Part shown: positions 1-5,776 of the stretch, one piece after another
How the letters are laid out: each line of letters opens with the position of its first letter
How positions within the stretch are numbered: position 1 is the stretch's first letter
DNA from: Candidatus Nitrotoga sp. CP45
Lineage (GTDB): Bacteria; Bacteroidota; Bacteroidia; Flavobacteriales; Flavobacteriaceae
Assembly (NCBI GenBank): GCA_943329165.2
Contig: CALQCV020000124.1
Location: 1-6,238 of the forward strand
Length of the DNA stretch: 6,238 nucleotides
Direction: 5' to 3'
The notes under the pieces: generated by a model
The model's input: only the letters and a program-made list of their open reading frames with translations
Databases searched by the model: none
Told to the model about the DNA's origin: nothing
Translations under genes and position numbers: made by a program

Positions 1-1063
1 AACCAATTCTTGTATCCATACCGGTAATATATTCCACTAATTGTTTGATGTGTTTCAATTGCGAACCACCACCAGTTAATACAATTCCAGCTATCAGTTT
101 CTTGCGTGGATCTTCGTGTCCGTAAGCTTTGATTTCGGTGAAAACCTGTTCAATAATTTCAACGACACGCGCATGAATTATTTTTGACAAGTTCTTTAAT
201 GAAATCTCTTTTGGATCTCTTCCTCTTAAACCCGGAATCGAAACAATTTCGTTGTCTTTATTTTCACCAGGCCACGCTGAACCAAATTTTGTTTTTAATA
301 ATTCGGCTTGTTTTTCAATGATTGAACAGCCTTCTTTGATGTCATCTGTGATTACATTTCCTCCAAATGGCACTACTGCGGTATGACGGATGATTCCATC
401 TTTAAAAATGGCTAAGTCTGTAGTTCCGCCTCCAATATCAATCAAGGCAACGCCGGCTTCTTTTTCTTCCTGACTCAAAACTGCATCTGCTGATGCTAAT
501 GGCTCTAATGTCAATCCTGACAGTTCGATTCCTGAACTCTGAATACATCTTCCTACGTTTCTGATAGAAGATGCTTGTCCTACTACAACATGAAAGCTTG
601 CTTCTAATCTTCCCCCATACATTCCGATTGGTTCTTTGATTTCAGATTGTCCGTCGATTTTAAATTCTTGTGGCAATACATGGATAATTTCTTCTCCCGG
701 AAGCATTGCCAATTTATTTACTTGATCAATTAACAATTGAATATCACGTCCGCTGATTACTTCCTCAGGGTTGGTTCTAATAACATAATCCGTATGCTGA
801 ATGCTACGAATGTGTTGTCCAGCAATTCCAACAACAACATCGTTAATTTTATAGCCTGAATTTGCTTCTGCTTCATTTACTGCAAGTTGAATAGATTGGA
901 TGGTTTGTGTAATATTGTTTACCACACCACGAGCCACACCAAGACTTTTAGATTTTCCAACACCCAGAATCTCTAACTTTCCATACTCATTTTTCTTGCC
1001 AATCATGGCAACAATCTTGGTTGTTCCTATATCTAATCCTACTGCGATATTCTCTTTTTCCAT
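1..1063 (-). CDS. ftsA: Cell division protein FtsA, 5' part (C-terminus beyond window)
   Basis: FtsA is the actin-like ATPase that anchors FtsZ filaments to the inner membrane and recruits later division proteins. The reading frame opens at ATG 1063 (MEKENIAVGLDIGTTK) and stays open for 354 codons to the window edge, so the stop is not seen. Visible actin-fold motifs are phosphate-1 DIGTTK (residues 11-16), phosphate-2 IDIGGGTTDLAIF (208-220) and the adenosine motif VLTGGGSQL (328-336). The FtsA-specific 1C subdomain should lie around residues 85-165. Missing are the last part of the 2B subdomain and the C-terminal amphipathic membrane-targeting helix, roughly 100 residues if it is like relatives. 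The start lies 6 bases after the ftsQ stop, with a purine-rich GAAGA just upstream, which suggests translation coupled to ftsQ. Identification is very secure; ftsZ is expected next but is outside the window. Confidence 0.97.
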   Translation of the reverse strand, partial: MEKENIAVGLDIGTTKIVAMIGKKNEYGKLEILGVGKSKSLGVARGVVNNITQTIQSIQLAVNEAEANSGYKINDVVVGIAGQHIRSIQHTDYVIRTNPEEVISGRDIQLLIDQVNKLAMLPGEEIIHVLPQEFKIDGQSEIKEPIGMYGGRLEASFHVVVGQASSIRNVGRCIQSSGIELSGLTLEPLASADAVLSQEEKEAGVALIDIGGGTTDLAIFKDGIIRHTAVVPFGGNVITDDIKEGCSIIEKQAELLKTKFGSAWPGENKDNEIVSIPGLRGRDPKEISLKNLSKIIHARVVEIIEQVFTEIKAYGHEDPRKKLIAGIVLTGGGSQLKHIKQLVEYITGMDTRIG

Positions 1064-1069
1064 AATCTT

Positions 1070-1792
1070 CTATTTAATGCACACTACTTGCTTAGTAAAC
1101 TTCAGGTTAATCCTTTTGTATTTATTCAAAGTACTATCTGAAACTGCCTTCTGAAAAAATGCTTTATAATTCTTAAATTTCTTTTCAATGTTAATTGTGC
1201 GACCAAAATCTATTTGAAAATCATAATTTCTGTTCGCCATAACTAAGCTGCCGTTAGGCAAAACCTGCACGCCAATGATATTTTTTTTCAAAAACTCATC
1301 TTTCTCAATCATCCTTAAAACTTCAGATAATTTTTCCTTTTTTACTACTGTAATTTCACCCGATAGTAGTGGCACTCTGGCAGTATAATTATCTGATAAC
1401 GGCATCTTATTTCCCTCATAGTCAATATAAAAAGAACCCGTTTCGTCAAACACTCTTCCAACCGGTGTTTTTTGTTTCACCACCGCTTTTAAAACGCCAT
1501 CAACACTGACAAATACATCCGCTTTTTGGATCATTTCTTGTTTGCTGACTGACATCTCCAATTTCTTCAAATCTAAATCAACTTTATTGATTGTTTTTAG
1601 GTCCTGATTTTTTTCTATTAACAATTTATTAACCATTTCAGGCTTCAAAAAAAGTGTATTTTCACCCACAAAAACAACCTCTGTTTTCTTTATTCTTCGA
1701 TGTTCATTTCTGTAAGAAGTGAAGGAATACAGCAGGATTACCAATAAAATCATTAGCAAAAGTCGTATGTTTATCCAATTGAATATTTTCAT
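1070..1792 (-). CDS. ftsQ: Cell division protein FtsQ/DivIB
   Basis: FtsQ is a bitopic inner-membrane protein whose periplasmic part links early and late divisome proteins. The 240-residue product has a short cytoplasmic N-terminus, one hydrophobic segment at about residues 10-24 (LLLMILLVILLYSF) followed by basic residues, then a POTRA-like region (about 35-107) and a beta-rich domain. Recognisable family signatures are VKQKTPVGRVF (105-115), YIDYEGNKMPLS (122-133), ARVPLLSG (138-145) and the C-terminal YKRINLKFTKQVVCIK (225-240). It is shorter than the E. coli protein (276 residues), as seems usual for Bacteroidota. The ATG overlaps the murC stop as ATGA and no clear Shine-Dalgarno is present, so translation is probably coupled to murC. 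The TAG stop is 6 bases before ftsA. The family diverges fast, and position between murC and ftsA adds much of the confidence. Confidence 0.93.
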   Translation of the reverse strand: MKIFNWINIRLLLMILLVILLYSFTSYRNEHRRIKKTEVVFVGENTLFLKPEMVNKLLIEKNQDLKTINKVDLDLKKLEMSVSKQEMIQKADVFVSVDGVLKAVVKQKTPVGRVFDETGSFYIDYEGNKMPLSDNYTARVPLLSGEITVVKKEKLSEVLRMIEKDEFLKKNIIGVQVLPNGSLVMANRNYDFQIDFGRTINIEKKFKNYKAFFQKAVSDSTLNKYKRINLKFTKQVVCIK

Positions 1793-3129
1793 AGTAATGC
1801 CTGTTTAATTTTCGGAACTAATTCACCAATATCTCCTGCTCCAATTGTCACAATTATTTTCGCTTTACTTTCTAAAATTGACGGAATTAAATCGCTTTTT
1901 GAAACTAATTTTTTATTCTTGTTTTCTATTTTGGAAAGCAACCATTCTGATGTAATTCCTTCCATCGGTAATTCGCGTGCCGGATAAATATCTAATAGCA
2001 AAATAGTATCAAACTGCGATAAGCTTTTGGCAAAATCATCTGCGAAATCTCTGGTTCTGCTGTACAAATGCGGTTGAAAAATTGCCAATACTTTTTCATT
2101 TGGATACAATTCACGAACCGCCTGATGCACCGCATTAATTTCTGTTGGATGATGCGCGTAATCATCAATGTAAACGAGATTTTCATTCTTGATTTGATAT
2201 GAAAATCGGCGTTGAATTCCTTTAAATGAAGCCATAGCCTTAGCAATGGTATTGGTTGGGGAACCAAAAGTTTTAGCCATTGCTAAAGCCATCATGGCAT
2301 TCATTAAATTATGTCTTCCAGGTAAACCAAATTGTATATTTTCGATAGTTTCGGATGGCGTTTGCACATCAAAAACATAATAACCATTTTCAATTCTGAC
2401 ATTAAAAGCTTTGAAAGTCGCTTCTTCATCAATTCCAACAGTTAATCCTTCCAGAGGCAATCCTTTTGGAACAAACATTTGAGTTTTGTCTTCTACTTTG
2501 GCGGCAAATTCTCTAAAGGAATCTTCAATTGCAGTTGCATCTCCATAAATATCTAAATGGTCTGCATCCATCGAAGTCACGCAAGCGATATTTGGATGCA
2601 AATGCATAAACGAACGGTCAAATTCATCAGCTTCAACAACAGTTACCGTTTTCCCATTTCCAATTAAATTAGAATGATAGTTTTCTACAATGCCACCGAT
2701 AAACGCAGTAACATCGGCGCCACATTCGTATAAAATATGACCCAGTATACTTGATGTTGTTGTCTTTCCATGCGTTCCGGCCACGGCAAAACAAAAGGTG
2801 TCTTTAGTGATAATTCCTAAAACTTCCGCTCGCTTTTTTACTACATACTCTCTTTCGATAAAATAATTCCACTCCGAATGCGAAATTGGAACAGCTGGCG
2901 TAATAATAACCAAAGTGTTTTCGACATAATAATCGTTTGGAATTAAACTGATACTGTCTTCAAAATGAATCGACATTCCGTCTGCGATAAGTTCATCTGT
3001 TAGCATGGTTGGTGTTTTGTCGTAACCCGAAACATTTTTCCCAATGTTCTGAAAATAACGAGCCAAAGCACTCATTCCGATGCCACCGATTCCGATGAAA
3101 TAGACGTTATGTATTTGGTTTAGATTCAT
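1789..3129 (-). CDS. murC: UDP-N-acetylmuramate--L-alanine ligase MurC
   Basis: MurC is the cytoplasmic ATP-dependent ligase that adds L-alanine to UDP-MurNAc, the first amino acid of the peptidoglycan stem. All three Mur ligase domains are present in 446 residues, close to the usual length. The N-terminal UDP-binding loop is FIGIGGIGMSALA (11-23). The ATP P-loop is AGTHGKTTT (117-125), with the metal and substrate motif EADEFDRSF (166-174) and DADHLD (188-193). GRHNLMNAMMA (271-281) marks the hinge to the C-terminal domain, which carries DDYAHHPTEI (322-331) and FQPHLYSRT (351-359). DDYAHHPTE separates MurC from MurD, MurE and MurF. The ATG is preceded by an A-rich stretch rather than a Shine-Dalgarno, and by a 44-base spacer after murG that contains a tandem repeat. 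The stop overlaps ftsQ by four bases. The close homologue Mpl also carries related motifs, but the operon position and length favour MurC. Confidence 0.97.
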   Translation of the reverse strand: MNLNQIHNVYFIGIGGIGMSALARYFQNIGKNVSGYDKTPTMLTDELIADGMSIHFEDSISLIPNDYYVENTLVIITPAVPISHSEWNYFIEREYVVKKRAEVLGIITKDTFCFAVAGTHGKTTTSSILGHILYECGADVTAFIGGIVENYHSNLIGNGKTVTVVEADEFDRSFMHLHPNIACVTSMDADHLDIYGDATAIEDSFREFAAKVEDKTQMFVPKGLPLEGLTVGIDEEATFKAFNVRIENGYYVFDVQTPSETIENIQFGLPGRHNLMNAMMALAMAKTFGSPTNTIAKAMASFKGIQRRFSYQIKNENLVYIDDYAHHPTEINAVHQAVRELYPNEKVLAIFQPHLYSRTRDFADDFAKSLSQFDTILLLDIYPARELPMEGITSEWLLSKIENKNKKLVSKSDLIPSILESKAKIIVTIGAGDIGELVPKIKQALL

Positions 3130-3138
3130 TTTTTAAAG

Positions 3139-3170
3139 TGGCTGAGTCACTGAGTGGCTGAGTTACTGAG
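3139..3170 (-). repeat. Four tandem 8-bp units in the murG-murC spacer
   Basis: Read on the coding strand, the spacer holds CTCAGTAA, CTCAGCCA, CTCAGTGA and CTCAGCCA back to back (3170-3163, 3162-3155, 3154-3147, 3146-3139). All units begin CTCAG; the last three positions alternate, so the array is also two 16-bp units with one mismatch. It fills most of the 44 bases between the murG stop (3174) and the murC ATG (3129) and ends 9 bases before that ATG. It therefore lies in the murC translation initiation region. It does not itself form a strong hairpin and is not an obvious promoter. Function is unknown; slippage-prone spacer DNA or a dispersed flavobacterial repeat are both possible. Confidence 0.85.
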
Positions 3171-3173
3171 TTT

Positions 3174-4325
3174 TTATTTTATTAATTTTACTATTTGTTC
3201 AACTATATCTTTTGTGGCATTTGGCCTTGCCAATTTTTTAATGTTTTCACTCAATTCCTTCTGTAAATTTTCATTGAAAATTAAATTTGAAAATATTGTT
3301 TCGAAGGTGAAATCTAATTCATTTTCTTTTATTAAAATAGCGCCGTTTTTATCTACTATTGCCTTTGCATTTTTGGTTTGATGATCTTCGGCAACATTTG
3401 GCGATGGAATAAAAATTACAGGTTTTCCAACCAAACATAACTCTGAAACAGATGATGCGCCTGCACGAGAAATTACAAAATCTGCGGCAGCATAAACCAA
3501 ATCCATTCTGTCAATAAATGAAACAACCTGGGCCAACTGTCCGTCAGAAAAATGATTATAATCGTGATAATACAATTTGCCACATTGCCAGATAATTTGA
3601 ATGTCTTTTGAAACCAAATTGTAGATTTCTTTTTCAATCAATTGATTTAATCTCCTTGCTCCAAGACTTCCGCCAAGCACCAAAAGTGTTTTTTTATTCG
3701 GATTTAAATTGAAATATTTAATTGCTTCTTTTCGTTTAGAATCAATTTCCAATAAATCCTGACGAACTGGATTTCCGGTAAAAACAATTTTGTCTTTCGG
3801 AAAAAATCGTTCTAAATTTTCATAAGCAACACAAATCGCATTGGCTTTTTTACTCAACAACTTATTCGTAATTCCGGGATAGGAATTTTGCTCCTGAATT
3901 ACCGTTGGAATCTTCATCATATTTGCCATCTGCAGTAAAGGACCACTGGCAAAACCGCCTGTTCCGATTACGACATCTGGGTTGAATGCTTTTATTATTT
4001 TTCGGGATGTCAACAAACTGCTAGTTACTTTCAACGGAAACAGCAGATTTTGCAAGGTTAATTTTCGTTGCAAACCGGCGATCCAAAGTCCTTCAATTTC
4101 ATAGCCTGCTTGTGGCACTTTTTGCATTTCCATTTTATCTTTGGCTCCAACAAAAAGAAATTCGGCATCGGGAAAACGCAGTTTTAATTCATTTGCAATT
4201 GCAATTGCCGGGTAGATATGTCCACCGGTTCCGCCGCCGCTTAATATGAATTTAAGCCGTCCCCGACCCTCCCGAAGGGAGGGCGAAGTATTAGGATTAA
4301 ACATGTTGTTTTTATATTCTACCAT
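3174..4325 (-). CDS. murG: MurG, lipid II-forming GlcNAc transferase, with an extended N-terminus
   Basis: MurG transfers GlcNAc from UDP-GlcNAc to lipid I at the cytoplasmic membrane face, completing lipid II (GT28 family, GT-B fold). The product has 383 residues. Family motifs are the N-terminal glycine loop [12 protein letters not shown] (29-40), GTGGFASGP (121-129), QEQNSYPG (144-151), GNPVR (184-188), the second-domain loop GGSLGA (218-223), [11 protein letters not shown] (286-296) and the donor-binding region [14 protein letters not shown] (307-320). The oddity is the front: MurG proteins normally reach the glycine loop within about ten residues, but here about 25 residues precede KFILSGGG, including SPSLREGRG encoded by a palindromic repeat. 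The start at 4325 is favoured by AGGAGA 8 bases upstream and the 12-base gap from ftsW; an internal ATG at 4304 would still include the insert. The catalytic core looks intact, so the enzyme is probably functional. Confidence 0.96.
   Translation of the reverse strand: MVEYKNNMFNPNTSPSLREGRGRLKFILSGGGTGGHIYPAIAIANELKLRFPDAEFLFVGAKDKMEMQKVPQAGYEIEGLWIAGLQRKLTLQNLLFPLKVTSSLLTSRKIIKAFNPDVVIGTGGFASGPLLQMANMMKIPTVIQEQNSYPGITNKLLSKKANAICVAYENLERFFPKDKIVFTGNPVRQDLLEIDSKRKEAIKYFNLNPNKKTLLVLGGSLGARRLNQLIEKEIYNLVSKDIQIIWQCGKLYYHDYNHFSDGQLAQVVSFIDRMDLVYAAADFVISRAGASSVSELCLVGKPVIFIPSPNVAEDHQTKNAKAIVDKNGAILIKENELDFTFETIFSNLIFNENLQKELSENIKKLARPNATKDIVEQIVKLIK
4254..4300 (-). repeat. GC-rich palindromic repeat translated in frame at the murG N-terminus
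   Basis: Inside the first 24 codons of murG is a GC-rich block (24 of 31 bases at 4256-4286 are G or C in an otherwise AT-rich gene). Its centre is a perfect inverted repeat: CCCTCCC (4283-4277 on the coding strand), a TTC loop, and GGGAGGG (4273-4267). It is translated as P15-S-L-R-E-G-R21 and neighbouring residues ([15 protein letters not shown]). The outer limits are uncertain; they are drawn from where MurG-like sequence resumes at K25-F26. [13 protein letters not shown] peptides are familiar to me as translations of intergenic repeats in Bacteroidota, but copy number in this genome cannot be checked here. In mRNA the 7-bp stem would sit about 42-59 bases after the first base of the ATG. 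Confidence 0.7.
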
Positions 4326-4333
4326 TATAGCAA

Positions 4334-4339
4334 TCTCCT
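4334..4339 (-). promoter_or_regulatory. Shine-Dalgarno sequence for murG
   Basis: The coding strand reads AGGAGA at 4339-4334, overlapping the ftsW TAG stop, with the 8-base spacer TTGCTATA before ATG 4325. This is the only strong Shine-Dalgarno among the starts in the window; ftsW, murC and ftsQ have none that is clear. It supports initiation at 4325 rather than at the internal ATG at 4304, and hence inclusion of the repeat-derived residues in MurG. Confidence 0.65.
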
Positions 4340-5663
4340 ATATTTTTGCTCGAATACCCTTTATTGCTGTCATTGGGTTACTAGATTTATCTTCAATCGT
4401 ATAATCCTCATTTCCCGCTTTGGGGGTTAGGGGGCTTTCTACTGCATCGTCTTCCTGTAATTGTTTATCGATTAGCTTTTGTAAAGCATCATCCCGTTTT
4501 TGCTTTTCGGCTTGTTCTTCTTCAATTTCTTCTTCTTTTTTGGTCACGCTTAAAATAATTCCAAGTGCAATACACGTCATCCAAATAGAACTTCCTCCAC
4601 TACTAATCAAAGGCAGTGTTTGTCCGGTTACCGGAAGCAATTCTACTGCGACAGCCATATTGGTTATTGCCTGAAAAATTATGGGAAACCCCAAGCCGAC
4701 GACGACTAACTTTCCGAAAAGCGTATTGGATTTATGTGCTGCGACAACAAATCTGAATAATAATAAGATATATAATCCCAAGACACACAATCCGCCAACT
4801 AATCCGTATTCTTCAACAATAATGGCATAGATGAAATCAGAAGAAGATTGTGGCAAAAAGTTTTTCTGTATACTTTTCCCTGGGCCAAGTCCGTAAATTC
4901 CACCTGAAGCAATAGCTATTTTTGCCTTTTCGATTTGGTAATTATCTTCATCAGGTTTGTCAGTTATAAAGTTATCAGCACGAGCAATCCAAGTATCTAC
5001 ACGATTAGGGAAAGCATCCGGAAAAGCTTTGGCAACTGATACAAAAAACAACAATCCGATGATTCCAGCTCCAATTATGATTCCGATATATTTCAACGGG
5101 TATTTTCCAATGAAAACGAGCATCAATACCATTGAAAATATCAAAGCTGCCGTCGAAAAATTAGCTGGAAGAATAAAAATTAACGTAATAAAAACGGGAG
5201 TCCACAATTCCCAAAATGAGTTTTGAAACGTGATTGGCGTTTCTCTTTTCTTGGATAAATACCGCGCAACAAAAACATACAACACGATTGAAGCCAATGC
5301 TGATGTTTGAAAGGTGATGCCGATAAACGGAATCTGTATCCATCGACTTGCATTGGCGCCATCAATAATAGTTCCCTTAAGCAAGGTATACATAAGCAAT
5401 ATCCAAACAACGGGCAAGAGAATTTTGGATATCGTTTTGAAATAATGATATGGAACTTTGTGGACTTTGTAAAGAATAAAAAATCCAACCAAAACCTGCG
5501 CAGCGTGTTTCAACAAATAGGTAAAAGCATTTCCGGATCCGTGACGCATATAAGCCAAATTGCTACTCGCGCTAAAAACAGGCATAAACGAAAACAACGC
5601 CAACAAGGCAACGAATGCCCAGATGACTTTATCTCCTTTTAAACTGTTTATTAGTTCTTTCAT
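4338..5663 (-). CDS. ftsW: FtsW, septal peptidoglycan polymerase (SEDS family)
   Basis: FtsW is the SEDS-family glycosyltransferase that polymerises lipid II at the septum with its cognate class B PBP. The 441-residue product has about ten hydrophobic segments (roughly 14-32, 48-68, 80-96, 115-135, 157-186, 191-212, 283-306, 317-340 and 353-373; the 157-186 stretch probably counts as two). Family marks are DGANASRWIQI (101-111), the loop PQSSSDFIYAIIVEEYG (271-287), whose D276 matches the catalytic aspartate of SEDS proteins, and ELLPVTGQTLPLISSGGSS (341-359). PQSSSD replaces the PEAHTD seen in E. coli, which seems to be a Bacteroidota variant. After the last membrane segment comes a cytoplasmic tail rich in E, K, Q and D (376-408), then a repeat-like patch SPLTPKAGN (410-418) and NPMTAIKGIRAKI at the end. 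The neighbours support FtsW over the paralogue RodA. The start has no Shine-Dalgarno; the upstream bases are A/T-rich. Confidence 0.96.
   Translation of the reverse strand: MKELINSLKGDKVIWAFVALLALFSFMPVFSASSNLAYMRHGSGNAFTYLLKHAAQVLVGFFILYKVHKVPYHYFKTISKILLPVVWILLMYTLLKGTIIDGANASRWIQIPFIGITFQTSALASIVLYVFVARYLSKKRETPITFQNSFWELWTPVFITLIFILPANFSTAALIFSMVLMLVFIGKYPLKYIGIIIGAGIIGLLFFVSVAKAFPDAFPNRVDTWIARADNFITDKPDEDNYQIEKAKIAIASGGIYGLGPGKSIQKNFLPQSSSDFIYAIIVEEYGLVGGLCVLGLYILLLFRFVVAAHKSNTLFGKLVVVGLGFPIIFQAITNMAVAVELLPVTGQTLPLISSGGSSIWMTCIALGIILSVTKKEEEIEEEQAEKQKRDDALQKLIDKQLQEDDAVESPLTPKAGNEDYTIEDKSSNPMTAIKGIRAKI
4412..4436 (-). repeat. C-run repeat-like sequence translated in the FtsW C-terminal tail
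   Basis: The coding strand has AG, CCCCC, TAA, CCCCC, AAAG, CGGG, AA (4436-4412), translated as S410-PLTPKAG-N418. The second C-run and the CGGG form an imperfect inverted repeat around AAAG. The composition stands out from the surrounding acidic, AT-rich tail. It resembles the intergenic Bacteroidota sequence I know as CCCCCTAACCCCCGAAGGGGG, whose translations give SPLTPKGG-like peptides. That match rests on memory; whether it is a copy in this genome needs a genome-wide count. Confidence 0.5.
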
Positions 5664-5680
5664 TTTTTATTAAGGATTTA

Positions 5681-5720
5681 TTCCGCTTCGCTCCATACAA
5701 TTCGGCTGCGCCTCGGGTTA
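5681..5720 (-). repeat. GC-rich imperfect direct repeat upstream of ftsW
   Basis: Two adjacent 20-base blocks, 5681-5700 and 5701-5720, begin with related sequences on the plus strand: TTCCGCTTCGCTCC and TTCGGCTGCGCCTC, identical at 10 of 14 positions, then diverge. They are far richer in G and C than the flanks and contain small self-complementary cores (GCTTCGC, GGCTGCGCC). The block lies 18 to 57 bases upstream of the ftsW ATG and would be in its mRNA leader if transcription comes from murD. No promoter or protein-coding role is evident; it looks like part of a dispersed intergenic repeat. Confidence 0.55.
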
Positions 5721-5775
5721 GGAATTAGGATTTGGGATTTTATTGAATATTTAAATCCTAAATCTCAATTCCTAA
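5718..5775 (-). repeat. Long inverted repeat directly after murD
   Basis: Two 23-base arms, 5718-5740 and 5753-5775, are inverted copies matching at 20 of 23 positions, separated by 12 bases. The arms are built from AGGAATT and AGGATTT-like units. One arm begins a single base after the murD stop, and the other runs into the GC-rich block upstream of ftsW. The RNA could fold into a long, AT-rich hairpin. There is no U-run after it and the downstream genes belong to the same cluster, so a complete intrinsic terminator is unlikely. An mRNA processing or stability element, partial attenuator or a dispersed palindromic repeat are the main alternatives. Confidence 0.75.
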
Positions 5776-5776
5776 A

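Noticed and set aside
900..1154. Plus-strand open frame of 84 codons across the ftsQ-ftsA junction
   Set aside because: It overlaps conserved FtsA and FtsQ coding sequence on the other strand and shows no family features or ribosome binding site.
1992..2267. Minus-strand 91-codon frame inside murC
   Set aside because: It is another frame of the well-conserved MurC C-terminal domain, with no evidence of programmed frameshifting.
3137..3151. Hairpin from AGTG and CACT around the tandem repeat
   Set aside because: Only a 4-bp stem is possible, which is expected by chance within such a repeated sequence.
3154..3381. Plus-strand open frame beginning in the murG-murC spacer
   Set aside because: Most of it is the complement of the AT-rich 3' end of murG; its hydrophobic look comes from antisense of lysine, glutamate and asparagine codons.
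4267..4283. Palindrome in murG as an intrinsic terminator
   Set aside because: It lies inside the murG reading frame, is not followed by a T-run on the coding strand, and the gene continues intact.
5307..5642. Plus-strand open frame of 111 codons opposite ftsW
   Set aside because: It is fully antisense to a conserved SEDS protein, has no recognisable domain, and its composition follows the codons of ftsW.
5664..5776. Internal promoter for ftsW in the murD-ftsW spacer
   Set aside because: I looked for a Bacteroidota-type TTTG / TAnnTTTG pair on the coding strand and found none convincing; a weak promoter cannot be excluded.
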